Source of the DNA: Ulva prolifera
Taxonomy: Eukaryota; Chlorophyta; Ulvophyceae; Ulvales; Ulvaceae
Direction: 5' to 3'
Length of the DNA: 64,000 bases
Assembly (NCBI GenBank): GCA_023078555.1
Contig: CM041201.1
Coordinates: forward strand, 8,253,172-8,317,171
Part shown: in pieces, positions 1 to 11,149 of the stretch
How positions within the stretch are numbered: the stretch's first letter is position 1
Layout: every line of letters begins with the position of its first letter
The notes under the pieces: model-generated
Database searches by the model: none
The model's input: the letters and a program-made list of their open reading frames with translations, nothing else
Told to the model about the DNA's origin: nothing
Translations under genes and position numbers: made by a program

Positions 1-1477
1 ACTTGGTCCGGCTGCTGCGCCCTTGATCGCTCGATGCGTCCCAGTTTCCGTACACTCTGCGAGTGTTGCCAAACACTTCAAGCCCAGACCGTGATCGAAA
101 GGGCCATGGCTGCGTGTCTAGTGAGTGCTTCAGCATTCCGTGAGCTATGCCGTGCTACTTTTGGTTGTACACAAATGCCCGCACACTGATCTTCCCGCGA
201 GGTTGACTGAATTTGTGGCCACTTAGTACGCGGGGGTGTGAGCGCTTACCTTGGAGGTGGCGCCCACCTTCAACGTTAGCATCGTGGCGCCAACGTCGTA
301 ACGTTGGACAGCAGTGGTGCTTGGAAGCGCCGTGTTGCTGCACGCATTTGGGCTGCGAAGGCGAGCCTGGCTTGTTTCATAGTAGAAGAGTTTCTTCTGA
401 TGTTTGCTGCCGTCTTGATGGTCATGGACTGAGTTCTGTCGAGAATCCACGCTAGCGCTAGCGGAGGTGGCGTGGGGGCATGTCGCCTGTAAACAGAGCA
501 CGCGTACGGATGATAGCAGGTGTAACGAAAGTTAGTCAAGAGACATGGAGTGAGCGACATGTCGTCTACCCTTACCCCAAGGTCCAGCTGCTTATATACT
601 GTAAGCTAGCCTGTGTACGACACCTGCCACTGTACATGTGCGCTGTGCTGCAGCACACTGACCCCGTACACACCAGAGGCCCATGGGCTAGCGGGACATC
701 AACAGTCCGGAGGCGTAGTAGTAGTGGCGGGACATTAATATTCCGGAGGCTTCCAGAATACTCTCAGTCGTGCATCTCCATGCGTGTGACGTGTCGTCAC
801 AGCAGCTGCTGAGCACTCGCACCTGACGAAGCCTCCAACGAGAACATTTCTCGAAGCGTACTCAAGTTGCGTCTCCGCAGTTGCTGGGCATCAGAAGGAC
901 ACTTGAAGTGGTCGATTGCATCGACCCGTATTCCCCACTCTAGAGCTTGTAACTTTTGTTATCTATTGACTGTACACGGGTGTAACAGCGCTAGCACTAC
1001 ATCGTCGCACATTGCAAGTCGGTGAGTAAACCCATCAGCTCAAACGGATCTACAAGTGGACACGGTGAGCCCCCGTTCACTTAGGCGCAGCCTAAGCCGA
1101 GCCGCTAGCGACTTGAGCGCCTTGACAGCTGACTTGACTTTTCCTGGAGCACTCGCATGCAGCGCCTGATTAACTAATCAGTACGCGGAATCTCTTCAGT
1201 CGAGTTTCAGTATAGCTGTTCATGGTTTGTAAGCGGGGAAAGCGTGGTCCTGGCTCTGGGCTCCGACACGTCCAGAGTCTCGAGACCGACATCGATGCTA
1301 CCACATGCAGCTCTGGACCCAGCGTAGACCACGACCTGTGCACGCATGCCTGGACGAGTCTGAAAGTATAAGCGTATCCAACATTTTGTGTGCAGAATGT
1401 AACGAGCGTTCAATTGTCAAAGTCGCGCTGTGGAGCTGAGCGTCGTCCAGCTGCACAGTGCTCGCGATCGTATACGT
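1..1477. other. No gene recognised
   Basis: I see no open frame in this stretch with signal peptide, domain or splice-consistent structure. The frames present are short, overlap on both strands and have no recognisable motif. It may hold upstream sequence or UTR of a gene outside the window. Confidence 0.5.
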
Positions 1478-1553
1478 GGCGTGGCGATGTGAGCTATCAC
1501 TCGTAGCTATCTCGAGATACGTAGCTACGAGTGGTAGCTCACATCGCCACGCA
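1478..1553. repeat. Long near-perfect inverted repeat (hairpin)
   Basis: The arm beginning GTGGCGATGTGAGCTA at 1481 is matched by its reverse complement ending at 1550, meeting at a central CTCGAGA near 1511-1517. The stem is about 33 bp with only a couple of mismatches or bulges. It lies about 250 bp upstream of the gene at 1803. It could be a foldback MITE, a small-RNA precursor or a cruciform. No flanking target duplication is obvious. Confidence 0.8.
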
Positions 1554-1802
1554 CATCAACTCGGCCCAGCCTGCGCACGGCTCTGCCATACCCCTCGTAT
1601 TGATGGCGCTGAGAACAGTTGGTCACGTTCATAGCACCTTGTTCATCGCCCACTCTCTTGGTCTTGACCACTCCACACACCCATCGATGATATCACTGGC
1701 AGCACAAACAACACGACACTCACGTCCCCCCAACCGACTTTGTGAGCTCTGCAGGAACGCGCAAGAGCCGTCTGATCAAGCAAGTCACAAGAAGCAGTAA
1801 CT

Positions 1803-2495
1803 ATGAGCCCCAAAGCGCCCCCGCTGCACCACATCCTCCAGACGTGTGCCGCCCTCGCCCTCCTCACTGCACCAGCTCACGCCCAGCTCGACTGCGCCGC
1901 AGCCGCACAAGCAGACCTCGAACAGCTCATCGGTCAAGGCAGCGCAGCCGTGAGCTGCTCTGCCGCTGCTCCGGGGGAGATCTGCGCCGCTTCTGGCCAC
2001 CCAGGCGCCTGCAGCCTTCACCCCGACTGCACCGGCATATCCATCACCAGCACTGACGGGTGCGCAGAGCCGCCGGGCGGGGTGTATGGCGCGTATGGCG
2101 AAGACGAGGACGCCGCAGGATGCTGCGTTTTGTTGTACACCAATGCATGCACCTCCGAGGATGAGGCACAGGCAGGAGGGGGCTGCGATGCGCAGGCCGC
2201 CGAGAGCGCAGCCATGTGCCGGCAGAGCTGCGGCGCTCAACACGATGGCGGCGCGGCCGACAGCACCGCCGCAGGCAGCCCGCCCTCGCTAGCAGCCTCC
2301 GATGGCGTGGCCGGGGTAGGGTTTGTGAGCAAGGGTCGTGGCGGTGGCGGCCGCAGCGGCGGCTTCCGCGGCCGCAGCCGCAGCACCCCCTCCTACTACG
2401 GAGACGATGACAGCGGGGCTGCGGGGCACCGAGGGGCGGCGGCGGCGGCTGCTGTGTGTGCCGGGCTCATCACAGCGCTCGCCGTGGCTGTTTGA
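1803..2495 (+). CDS. Secreted Cys-rich protein with C-terminal hydrophobic tail
   Basis: Single-exon frame of 230 residues. Residues 1 to about 27 form a signal peptide (hydrophobic ALALLTAP core, AHA-Q cleavage-like site). The mature part has about a dozen cysteines between residues 29 and 145 (for example AAGCCVLL, TNACTSED, MCRQSCG), so it is probably a disulfide-bonded extracellular domain. A Gly/Arg/Ser-rich linker (GRGGGGRSGGFRGRSRS, about residues 178-194) and a YYGDDD patch follow. The last 20 residues are Ala/Val/Leu-rich and end at the stop, as in a GPI-anchor signal or a single C-terminal membrane segment. The start is the first ATG after in-frame stops. I do not recognise the cysteine pattern as a named family. 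The protein probably sits at the cell surface. Confidence 0.72.
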   Translation: MSPKAPPLHHILQTCAALALLTAPAHAQLDCAAAAQADLEQLIGQGSAAVSCSAAAPGEICAASGHPGACSLHPDCTGISITSTDGCAEPPGGVYGAYGEDEDAAGCCVLLYTNACTSEDEAQAGGGCDAQAAESAAMCRQSCGAQHDGGAADSTAAGSPPSLAASDGVAGVGFVSKGRGGGGRSGGFRGRSRSTPSYYGDDDSGAAGHRGAAAAAAVCAGLITALAVAV

Positions 2496-2659
2496 TCAGC
2501 TGCTGCGCATGTCTCGCGTGTGAGCCCTGCAAAAGGCACACGTGCCACCCTGGCCGGCAGCGTGAGGCGAGTGTCGCAGGCCTGGTGATGCGGCAGCATT
2601 GGCCCCTGCGGCAGCTGCCGGCGATGCAGTGGTGGGAGAAGGCCTGGGTGCTGCCTGAG

Positions 2660-2829
2660 TACCGTACTGAATTAAGTCCATCGACAAAATAGGCAGCGTT
2701 ACATGGGGTCTAGGTCTAATAAATCTAAAAATTGTTGGGCCAGTCACCCGGAAACTGCTGATAATATATACCTACCTAGAAAACCCAGCGTTATGCGTTA
2801 CGTGTCGATGGACTTAATTTAGTACGGTA
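2660..2829. mobile_element. MITE with about 25-bp terminal inverted repeats and TA target duplication
   Basis: The left end (from 2662, CCGTACTGAATTAAGTCC) is repeated in reverse complement at the right end (up to 2827) with a single mismatch over about 25 bp. The outermost TA dinucleotides at 2660-2661 and 2828-2829 look like the target-site duplication. Short size, no open frame and a TA target fit a Tc1/mariner-type non-autonomous element. This is inferred from structure alone. Confidence 0.75.
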
Positions 2830-5800
2830 TCCATGGCATGTGAGCATGCTTGTACGTCCTCGGAACCGCCTCATCTGAATGAGGATAGACTTCAGTTGGC
2901 AGCCTAGCTAGAGCTGGCCAAAGATGTCTGCCGCTCTTTGGTTGACATGAGGATACACACCGTGCACCTTTGAGGGGCTGCTGGCGTTTAAATTTGTTTT
3001 ACTCGAGTGGCATTGGCCGATGCTCACGCTGCCCTGCAGCGCTGCTGTTGCCACGGCTGTTGTTAATTACAACAACAATCCAACTTTGAAATCCCAGCTG
3101 TTGTAACCTGGCGTGGTGATGGCTGTAGCGACATGTTGTGTGCGTGTGTATGATGTGCCCCCGCCCACAGTGAGTTCCGGCGTGCATGTATGTGTGAAAG
3201 CTTGTGTATGTCTGAATCTGTTCGACTGCGATTGCGTCACCGATGCAAGCAGTGAAGATGCACCAAGTACAACCAGAAACTCGACTTCTCGCTTGCTGCA
3301 TGGCATCATTGAGTAGATCGCACGCCAGTGTGAAGGCATCTAGACGCACAGCTGCACACCATGGTGGGACCCATGGCAGCCCCATCCATTAGGCTCCATT
3401 ACTTCACCATACAGCTATCCACCATGCGCCGCAGGGCACAGCGAGCTTGGGTTCGCGGGATGTATGGCCCGGGCCCCATTGGAGATTCTACCCTGCAACA
3501 CAAGATGAAAGCCTACAAATTTGGGAATTTGGGAATTGCGCATCACCCACAGCACATTTGCAGTGGCATCTGCGCTCCGGAGGGCAGAAAAATATATAAA
3601 TAAATATATATTGCAGAGGAGCAGCAGGCAACGCACTCACCAGTTGGCGTGTTGGAGTTTCAGAGGCGCCTGTGGGCTGTGCATCGCATGCTAGACTGTC
3701 GGTGAACAGAAGCCAGGAGCGTCTGCCTGGGGCGTGAGTTGCATTCTCAGGCATGCTGCACATTGAAGGGGGCACGTGTAGGTTGCTTGAAACTTGGTGC
3801 TGACGCTATGAAGGTGGCAGCAGGCATGAGAACAGTTGATCCGAGTCCATGCGTCTCACCACTTGATTTATATCGACCTGGGGCTAGGAGCCACGCCCCC
3901 AGTGGCTGTGTTGCAGAGGGCGCAGAGGTCGCAGTTGGCCTTGAAACAGATGTAGTGCGACTGCATGCTTTGTTGCATCAACTAGAAGGTCACATCTGGA
4001 GGGTGGATCACTCCTAATTCACCACGGACGTGTCAACCACACAGTACCTGCCCAATATTGGTGGCTGCGCCGTGCCCACTTTGCTGCCGCAGCGCATGAT
4101 GATAGAAACCGACATGAACAAGTCAGTATTGCATCAAAAGATTATGAGCAGCCTTTCGTGCTTTGGCTGACACACTCGGAATGGACTTTAAATTTGTCCT
4201 ATGAAGCTGTTCATGGCAGAGGTGGTCAAACTAGGGTAAGCTTTGGCTAACATGAACAACAGCGAGCGTCTTGTGAACCTGTTTCATTGCTGAGGTAGAA
4301 TCTTCACTTTCCTGGCCTCAAGGAAGTAAACACTTGTTTATTTTTGTAAGGTGCACAATTCTGCCGCAAGCAGTGCTGTGATCTGCCAACTTAGACCTCT
4401 TGTGTTCTTAGTCCAAGATGACCCACTGCGGCAGTACAGTGATATATGACCGCTATACCACTGGACTCCCACACCCACTCGCCAGGTCCGTTGGGTGGTC
4501 TGCCCGGGCCTGTGACGTACGTAGTCCGGCTCATTGGCTGATGCGCATGCTGGCAGATTGCAGCTTTGGTACATGCTATTGATTGCGGTGTGTTGCTGTT
4601 CATTTTGGTGCTCTGCCATGTAATGGCCCGGTCTCATGTAACCTGAACTCACCAGTTCTAGGCCTCTGTGAGGCCACCATGCATTGGGAGCTCAGATAGC
4701 CTGCCGCAGAAACTTGTCACATGGCAGACAACAGGGCAGCGATTCAGTGCATAAATGTGGATGGACACATTCCGCCATTGCTGGTTGCGCTTGCGTATCT
4801 ATTGCCCGTCTCTCGCCCGATTGGTCCCAGCTCGAGCTCGAAGTGGCCGCTCCCACGGAGTGGATTAACTGGTGGACGCCTGCTAGACAACTTTGAAACA
4901 TGCCAGGTGCGCATAACCTTTCTTGAAACACAGCGAGATCATTGTCGGACCTTTGTTTATTGGCACGACATCCTGGCGATACATCGATTAGGCGACACTA
5001 CGGACATGCAGACGTAGCAGGGACATCGACCACTTGCCATGTGATGACTCGTATTGTAATCATTGCGGCTGCCTGGATGCCCCACAGCCGTCGCCGTGTC
5101 GAGCTTCGCATGTACGACCGTTTTTGCTCCATCCGACGCAGGCATGGCGTGAATCAGCGAGGACACCAGGATCAGCTCATCTCGCACAAAACAACCAGCT
5201 AGATGGTCGTTTCTGTGTTGTTCACGCGCTTCGGTACTGCATTTACACCCGCTTGCGACGTCACTACTGAAGTTCAACACGCAACCTCGATGTTGACCTT
5301 GCATTCGCAGTTTGTTCATCATGATCATTATTGATTCTTCTTTTGCTACACTGTCTTGCAGTTTACGAATGGTATCCATGTGATGGCTGGCAGCGCCACC
5401 GGTCAAGCCTGCAGTACTGCCGCGAAAACTATGCACGAACGCGTACTACCACATGGTTCAGCATGCAATGCAGGCGCCATAACGTTCAAAGCTGCTAATC
5501 ATCCAATGAGTATATCGAGTACATCATGCATTGTATCTCGGCGGTATGTCGCTGCTTCTGGGTGGATTCTGCAGTTGAGCACCGCCCAATCAATACACGC
5601 GGCCTCAGATACTGTCAGCCTACATTCGTGAGATTTCTGTCAGTATCTCAGATTCACTTGGGCCAGCGGGACTTCCCGTCATCCTTCATCCCAGCGTGTG
5701 CAGCTTGTCAGTGCACACCGGTCGACACATTGCCTGTCAGTTCCGACCGAGGGCTTTTGTTTTCCAACAGTGGTGGTGAGTCACGGGATTGCTCACGAGG

Positions 5801-6124
5801 TGAGCATGCTTGTCCTCTGTCCAGGTCGTGCATCGCGAAAAAATAAAAAACCATGAGTAGCCAACTGCTCTCGCTCAGTGTGGAGCACCTTTCCGGGATC
5901 AGGTGTGGGAGCTGCATGAGCCGATATCAAGTCGTATGGTATACTGACCAAAGCAAGCTCTGCGCCACTTGCAATGTCATCCCGCAATGGACAATGCCGG
6001 TCAACGCCGCTGGTCCTGTCAAAGCACATGTCTACGATCGTAAATGCAGCTGCAATGCACCAGCAGTGCTTCATACCCGCGTTCTACAAGCAGCCTCTAA
6101 TGCATGAACCGTTCTGCTTTGCAG
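2830..6124. other. Gene-poor stretch, nothing coding supported
   Basis: Many overlapping short frames on both strands, none with a convincing domain, signal or splice-consistent extension. A tRNA-D-arm-like repeat lies at 4439-4470. The part just before 6125 should hold the first exon or 5' intron of the gene that follows, but I could not place it. Confidence 0.45.
4439..4470 (-). repeat. Dispersed repeat with tRNA box-A-like core
   Basis: On the minus strand it reads GAGTCCAGTGGTATAGCGG followed by TCATATATCAC. Related cores occur at 8051-8068, 42498-42593 (two inverted copies) and 60241-60280. The CAGTGGTATAGCGG core resembles a tRNA D-arm/box A, but no box B or cloverleaf is apparent. It may be the head of a tRNA-derived SINE. 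Confidence 0.5.
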
Positions 6125-7026
6125 GAGCACGAGCCAAGCTGGGCCCGGAGGTCAGAATCTCCAAGACGGCGCCCTCTAGCGCCAAGCTGAAGCTGGCAAA
6201 ATCCGCACTTGAGAGTGCAGCAGCAGAACAGAAGCTGCGTGTGTGGATAAAGCGCGCTTCGCCCGCGGCACCTGCGCTGCTGCAAGTCGCCGCCCGTCTC
6301 ACCGCAGAGGAGGGCCGCGCAGACTCCAAGTTCCAGCCACCACCCTTCCACCCACCACCTATGCCATACCCAGATTTCGGCCTCTCTGTCGCCGACTACA
6401 CCCGTGCAGTTGCCGTCGCCGAGGCTGCAGCGTACCTGCACGCTGCGGCGGAGCACCACAAAGCCGCCGACACTGCAGCGTTCAAGAGAGCCGAGGCGCA
6501 CTCTGTGGCGACAGGGGTGCAGCACAGCCGGCAGCGGACTGCGGAGGAGTGCGAGCAGCAGGCGGAGGAGATGCTGTGGCCTCGCAGCCCTTCCAAGTGC
6601 CGTCGCAAGGGCCTCGATGCCCCGGGCACGCGTGCGGAGGTCATTCACACGGTAAGATGCCTCCGCGTGAAGGCTGCTGCGAAGCGCCGCGCGCACAGGA
6701 ATGGGAAGCGGGAGGTGTTCCGGCTACTGGTCGCTGACGACAACGCTCAGATGCGCCTGGCGCGCGCCCGACAGGAACTGGACATAGCGCAGCATGCGCT
6801 GTGGGATGCGATGTGCGCGCTGGGACCTGAGGCGACCCGCCGCTCAGTGAGAGCCGGGATCCTCTCTGAAGAGGTTGCGGGACGTGAGTGGAACGTCGTC
6901 AAGGAAACAGTGGCTTGGTCACCACAGCATACACTTTCTGGGAAGAGCGCGAGTACGTCTGCAGGTATGGGACAGTGTGGAAGTGATGGATCGATGGAGA
7001 GGTGCAGCCAGTATGGGGTTGTCTGA
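6125..7026 (+). CDS. WPRSP/KCRRKG coiled-coil family protein, member 1 (5' exon not located)
   Basis: The exon opens after a TTTGCAG acceptor ending at 6124 (phase 1) and runs to 6883, where GTGAGTGG makes a strong donor. A last exon at 6965-7026, after TCTGCAG, keeps phase and ends in TGA. The 81-bp intron is also open, so retention would not break the frame. The protein has an Ala/Glu-rich helix, a Pro-rich linker (about 6340-6370), a long Ala/Glu/His helix, then the motif LWPRSPSKCRRKG, a basic helix (KAAAKRRAHRNGKR), and a C-terminal helix from LLVADDNAQMRLARARQEL. The same order and motifs recur in the gene at 27590, including a homologous phase-1 acceptor, so this is a true paralogous family. 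The basic KCRRKG segment suggests nucleic-acid or protein binding, but function is unknown. An upstream ATG exon must exist. Confidence 0.7.
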
Positions 7027-7029
7027 TGT

Positions 7030-9100
7030 GATCCCCACAGCCCCGATGATGCTTTTGCACCAGCAGCAAGCATCACAGAAGTATTTTCTCTAAGCAGCCA
7101 GTACAGACCAGCATTGCGTCGTTTCAGGCGCAGAGTGTTTGCAGAGTTTCTTGCTCCAGGCCGAGGTCATGTTTTACTGGTTTCGGTATTTCAGAATGCA
7201 GGCAGCACGCTGGAGGCCTGCTCTGGCCGGGAAGTGTGAGGTGGCTGCACCACCTTTGGAAAGAGGTTAATTCAAGTGCAAGTACGCATGTGGGTCGCAC
7301 AGTGCTGAAAAATGATGAGGGCAGGCCCGACACATGGTAACTTTGGAAAAGTATCAGAGATGTAACGGTGTATCCCCTCATCTCGGGGCATGTCCCCATG
7401 GCGGCAGGCTAATGTCAACCAGGGGGAATTGGAGTCTTGGCAATGGAGTTGAACGTTGCTTGATCAGCATACATAACATATACATATCTAGTCAAACCTT
7501 TCACTGTGAATCAAGTCATGCAGCATCTTTGCTGTGGTTTCATGTCAACTCCTGTGCTTTTTCGCACTGGCGGTCTGGTGCCAGGACTTGCATGTTGCTG
7601 CACCAACCCTGCGCTGCCACTTTGCAAGCTGAGCACCCTTTGATACAGCACACCCGTGCCGATGTCCAAATATCTGTTGCTGTAGCCTCCTAGGCGATGT
7701 TTGCAGGGCCATGGAATATCAGAGAATCTGCTCGGAGCGCCACAGTAGCCATGATCATGTGCAAACGATCTGATCATACAAGCAGTGCGAAGTATCAACA
7801 TCTGGCAAGAAGTGAAAGGAATGTACGCTGTGGTGTTCCATTTGTCAGATCGAATCGTTCCATTCTGGAATCATCTCGTTGAACTGTTGCTCTTTCGGCT
7901 TGTATACCTGAAACTGATGCATTCCCCAGAGGAAAGCAGAGTCTGAATGAACCATCCCACCTCTATTGTATACTTCGTCGGCAGCACGGCAAATGAATTG
8001 TCCGCTAAATGGTTGCCTGGTGCCGTACGTGTGTAAAAGTTGCGCTTTCTCTCATACCACTGGACTCTACATCTGACAGAGTGCATTCGTTATGTCTGGG
8101 TGAGGCGTGGCTGCTTGACATGGCCAAAGCGCTCACACAGGCGGTTTACCCCTTTGGCATACGTGGTCCCGTTAACTCGGAGGAGTTGTCAATGTCCAAT
8201 AGGATACGGCTCAGTAAATTCAGATTTACTCTACCTTACACTTTGTGGCTATTCACAATTGCAAAGCGAGTATGACCGCTGTTCAGTGTGGCTTTCCTCA
8301 GCAGCATGCCAGACAAGTGCACACTTGCAGCATCAGTACTGTGACGTGCTAACATATGTATATACAAAGCAGGAAGACAACGTGTATGTGAAATGTGTGG
8401 GTGTAGTGCTTACAAGTCCGCTGGGACACCAAGGCTGCTCGTAGAGGTGAGGCATGATATCTTAGATGCCTGACTTGGTGCTTTGGGAATGGCATGAAAC
8501 AGTTACATGTGGATCCCTACCGGCTCACCATGATATAGATCCACCTTTTGTTCCAGTCGCTGTGTCCTTGGGAGTTTGGCTGCAGTAATGGCAGCTTAGG
8601 CTTATGTGTTGTTATGATGGATGTTGATGCTGCTCAAACCTGTATGAGCACCCATGCAGCTTTGACCACGAGACAGTTGGCGGTCATGGCTCTCGTGCCC
8701 ATCTCCAATGTGACAGAACCAACAGTCTGCTCAGTGAACATCAATGCTACGCCAGTCTTTGCTTTTGACCTGTGAGTGCGAGGTGGCCTTCACTTGTTCC
8801 CTTCAACAATGGCTGTCAGGCGTTTCACCTCTGAAGCCAGCATCTTGACAACATCGGTGACAGGCAGCCCCTTGCTGAGCATGCTTTCTGCCTCGGAAAC
8901 AACGTCCACTGCACTCGCACCACACCCAGTCATTGGTCAACCTCGGCTCAACATGTTATGCTGCAACCAGTGCTCAGCAACCACATACATGAGGTTGATG
9001 CCGCACCAGGTGGCGCTGGGCTGCCTGCACCGAGTCTCATTCCACCTGCACGAGATGTGTGCATCAACCTCGGCACAGGTGTGTCACGCTCTCAGGACTT
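7030..9100. other. Intergenic, no gene supported
   Basis: No coding frame with recognisable features. It holds a fragment of the box-A-like repeat (8051-8068, minus strand) and one copy of the GGATACGGCTCAG repeat (8141-8240). Confidence 0.5.
8141..8240 (+). repeat. Dispersed ~95-bp repeat (GGATACGGCTCAG family), copy 1
   Basis: Contains the conserved order GGTTTACCCCTTTGGCAT, GTTAACTCGGAG, TGTCAATGTCCAATAGGAT, ACGGCTCAGTAAATTCAGA, TTTACT. The same order occurs at 20838-20909 and 38411-38500 (both minus strand) and at 58411-58484 and 58901-58997 (plus strand). No coding potential is conserved. The 3' end is a simple TTTACTTTAC-like tail, as in non-LTR or SINE elements. Confidence 0.8.
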
Positions 9101-10962
9101 TCAGTCTGCAGCCAGAAGCGTACCACCAGACATACCGCCAGACATGCCCATGCCACCACCAGACATGCCCATGCCACCGCCTGACATGCCCATGCCCGCA
9201 GCTGACATGCCATTGGAACCGCCAGACATGCCCATGCCACCACCAGACATGCCCAAGCCACCACCTGAGATGGGGCTGCCACCCCCTGACATTCCACCCA
9301 TACCACCTGCAGCCATGCTACCTCCACCCATTCCTGTGCCGGACATGCCCATTGCTCCTCCAGCCATTCCAGCGCCGCTCATGGTACCCATGCTCATGTC
9401 GCCACCTGCAGCCATCATGCCTCCTCCAGACATGCCACCTTGAATGCCACCAGCTCCTGCCATACCGCCAGGTGTTGCGATGCCTGCAGCGCCCATCTGC
9501 CCGCTCATTCCACCCATCTGACCGCTCATGCCGCTCATAGTGCCACTCATTCCACCAGTTGCTCCAAAGCTGTTGCCGGTCAAATTGCCACTACTCAGGC
9601 TTCCGCTCATACCCATAGGATTGCCACCCGTACTGCCATTCATGCCAACCATGCTGCCACCCATACCCATGGTGCCCATCATCCCCATTCCATGACCCAT
9701 ACTCATGGAGGGTGATAACCTGCCACTCGCACTGCCCATCGCAGAGATCTCTCCAGCCCCAGGAGAAGCCTGCTTTGTCCGCAAGGGCTTGCTGTGAAAG
9801 CCATTCTCCGTGAACTGACCGTCCAGAAGTTTATTGATGTTCTTTGTCGCTGCAGCAATGTCCCATTCCCCGTCGGGACCCATGTACCAATGGAATTTCT
9901 TACCAGGCTTGTCACAGCCGCTCTCCTTCCCGCATCCAAAAGTAGCCGATGGTCCTTTCTGCAAAACAGAACTACGCCCCTCAACATGACACTGTGAAAG
10001 TCCTGTGATAGCGTGATCTGCTTCGAAACAAGCACCTGTGCTGTCTTGAACAGAGTAGCAGCAAAGGGGTCCTTTGTGATGTTGAAGAACTTGCTGTGAA
10101 CAATGAACAGAGAGCACAGCTTGTTTGGTTCATTGGCGCCCATCTCGTTGGCCTTTGTCACCGCATCTAGCGGCTTGTTTGTGACCTGCATACAGTACAG
10201 CAAAAATCACACGTATGAAAAACAAAGAATTCTGCATGAGTTTCGGCAGAGAAAAGGGGGGTCTCCATCACGGCACACTTACGCAGCCTGCATGCCAATC
10301 GATACCAACAAATATTCCAGTGTCAGGGAGCTCCTCCCCCTCAGCTTGGGCGGAGGTGTACCGGACGTTCGTCGCTCGCGGCACTGCCTATGCACGAGCG
10401 ACGCCGAGACCACAAAAGCAGACCTCGGGCCATTACAAAAATATGGCAGCATTGTGCCGGTATAGAACCACGTAACTAAGTTCCGCTAGTCTGCACCGAG
10501 TACGGGCCTGCCATCGCTTCAAGACTACGGGCGGTACAACAATCTTGATTAGAGAACGCCATGCCAAAATGCCCCGCTCGCTTCAGCGACACACACGTAT
10601 CAGCAGTCAAACGAGGAGACGCACGGCCCATTTAAGTCCCGGATTCTTTTTCTGCAGCAAATTGACCTGTCCCGCGCACTTCTCTTGATGTCCATCAGGG
10701 ATGCAAATCACGGCGCATGGCATATCTCGAAAATTCTGGGTGAAAGGATCGAGAAAGATTTTAGTGAGTAGAGATCTGCAATGCGATGAGCGCGGAAGTT
10801 GTCTGAAGGCGGAGCGCAAGCACCTGATTCGGTGGGTGAGCCGGCGTCCACTGTTGCAGGTACGTCAAAAACTGTTACGGCTGCATCACTCTCACCACAT
10901 TTAGTTCACGTAATGCGTGACAAAGAGCTGCCTGGCTGAAGCAGTCCGTCTGGATCGGCCAT
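9101..10962 (-). CDS. Uncharacterised protein with Met/Gly-rich C-terminal tail
   Basis: Five exons fit with matching phases: 10910-10962 (ATG in GTCATGGCC), 10625-10775, 10283-10387, 10036-10185 and 9101-9958, giving 438 residues. Donors are GTGAAC, GTGCGT, GTAAGT and GTGCTT; acceptors are TGCAG, CATAG, TGCAG and TTGCAG. An in-frame stop directly before exon 3 fixes its acceptor. The N-terminal half is globular (segments PCAVICIPDGHQEKCAGQ, GIFVGIDWHAGC, LCSLFIVHSKFFNITKDPF, KKFHWYMGPDGEWD). The last ~200 residues are low-complexity, built of MSGGGMGMSGGG-type units with occasional Ser, Ala and Thr. I do not recognise the globular part. The Met/Gly tail resembles disordered, phase-separating or metal-binding tails, but that is only an analogy. 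Confidence 0.65.
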
Positions 10963-11149
10963 GACTTTTACAGTGAGCTGGATTTTTTTCGAGGATTTCG
11001 GAACGTTTTAGCCGAAATCGGCCGCAGAGCCGGAAAACTGACGGAACGGAAACACCTTCATCTAGAGTGTACAAGTCGTCGACTGTGTGGAAATTTGGTA
11101 CATCTGTGGAAAGTGCCTCCTTGCCCCTGAATTGTGCAACGGTCAATGA

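Noticed and set aside
9064-9443. Pro/Met-rich plus-strand frame and Trp/Ala-rich minus-strand frame at 9.1-9.4 kb
   Set aside because: Shadows of the Met/Gly repeat of the five-exon minus-strand gene.
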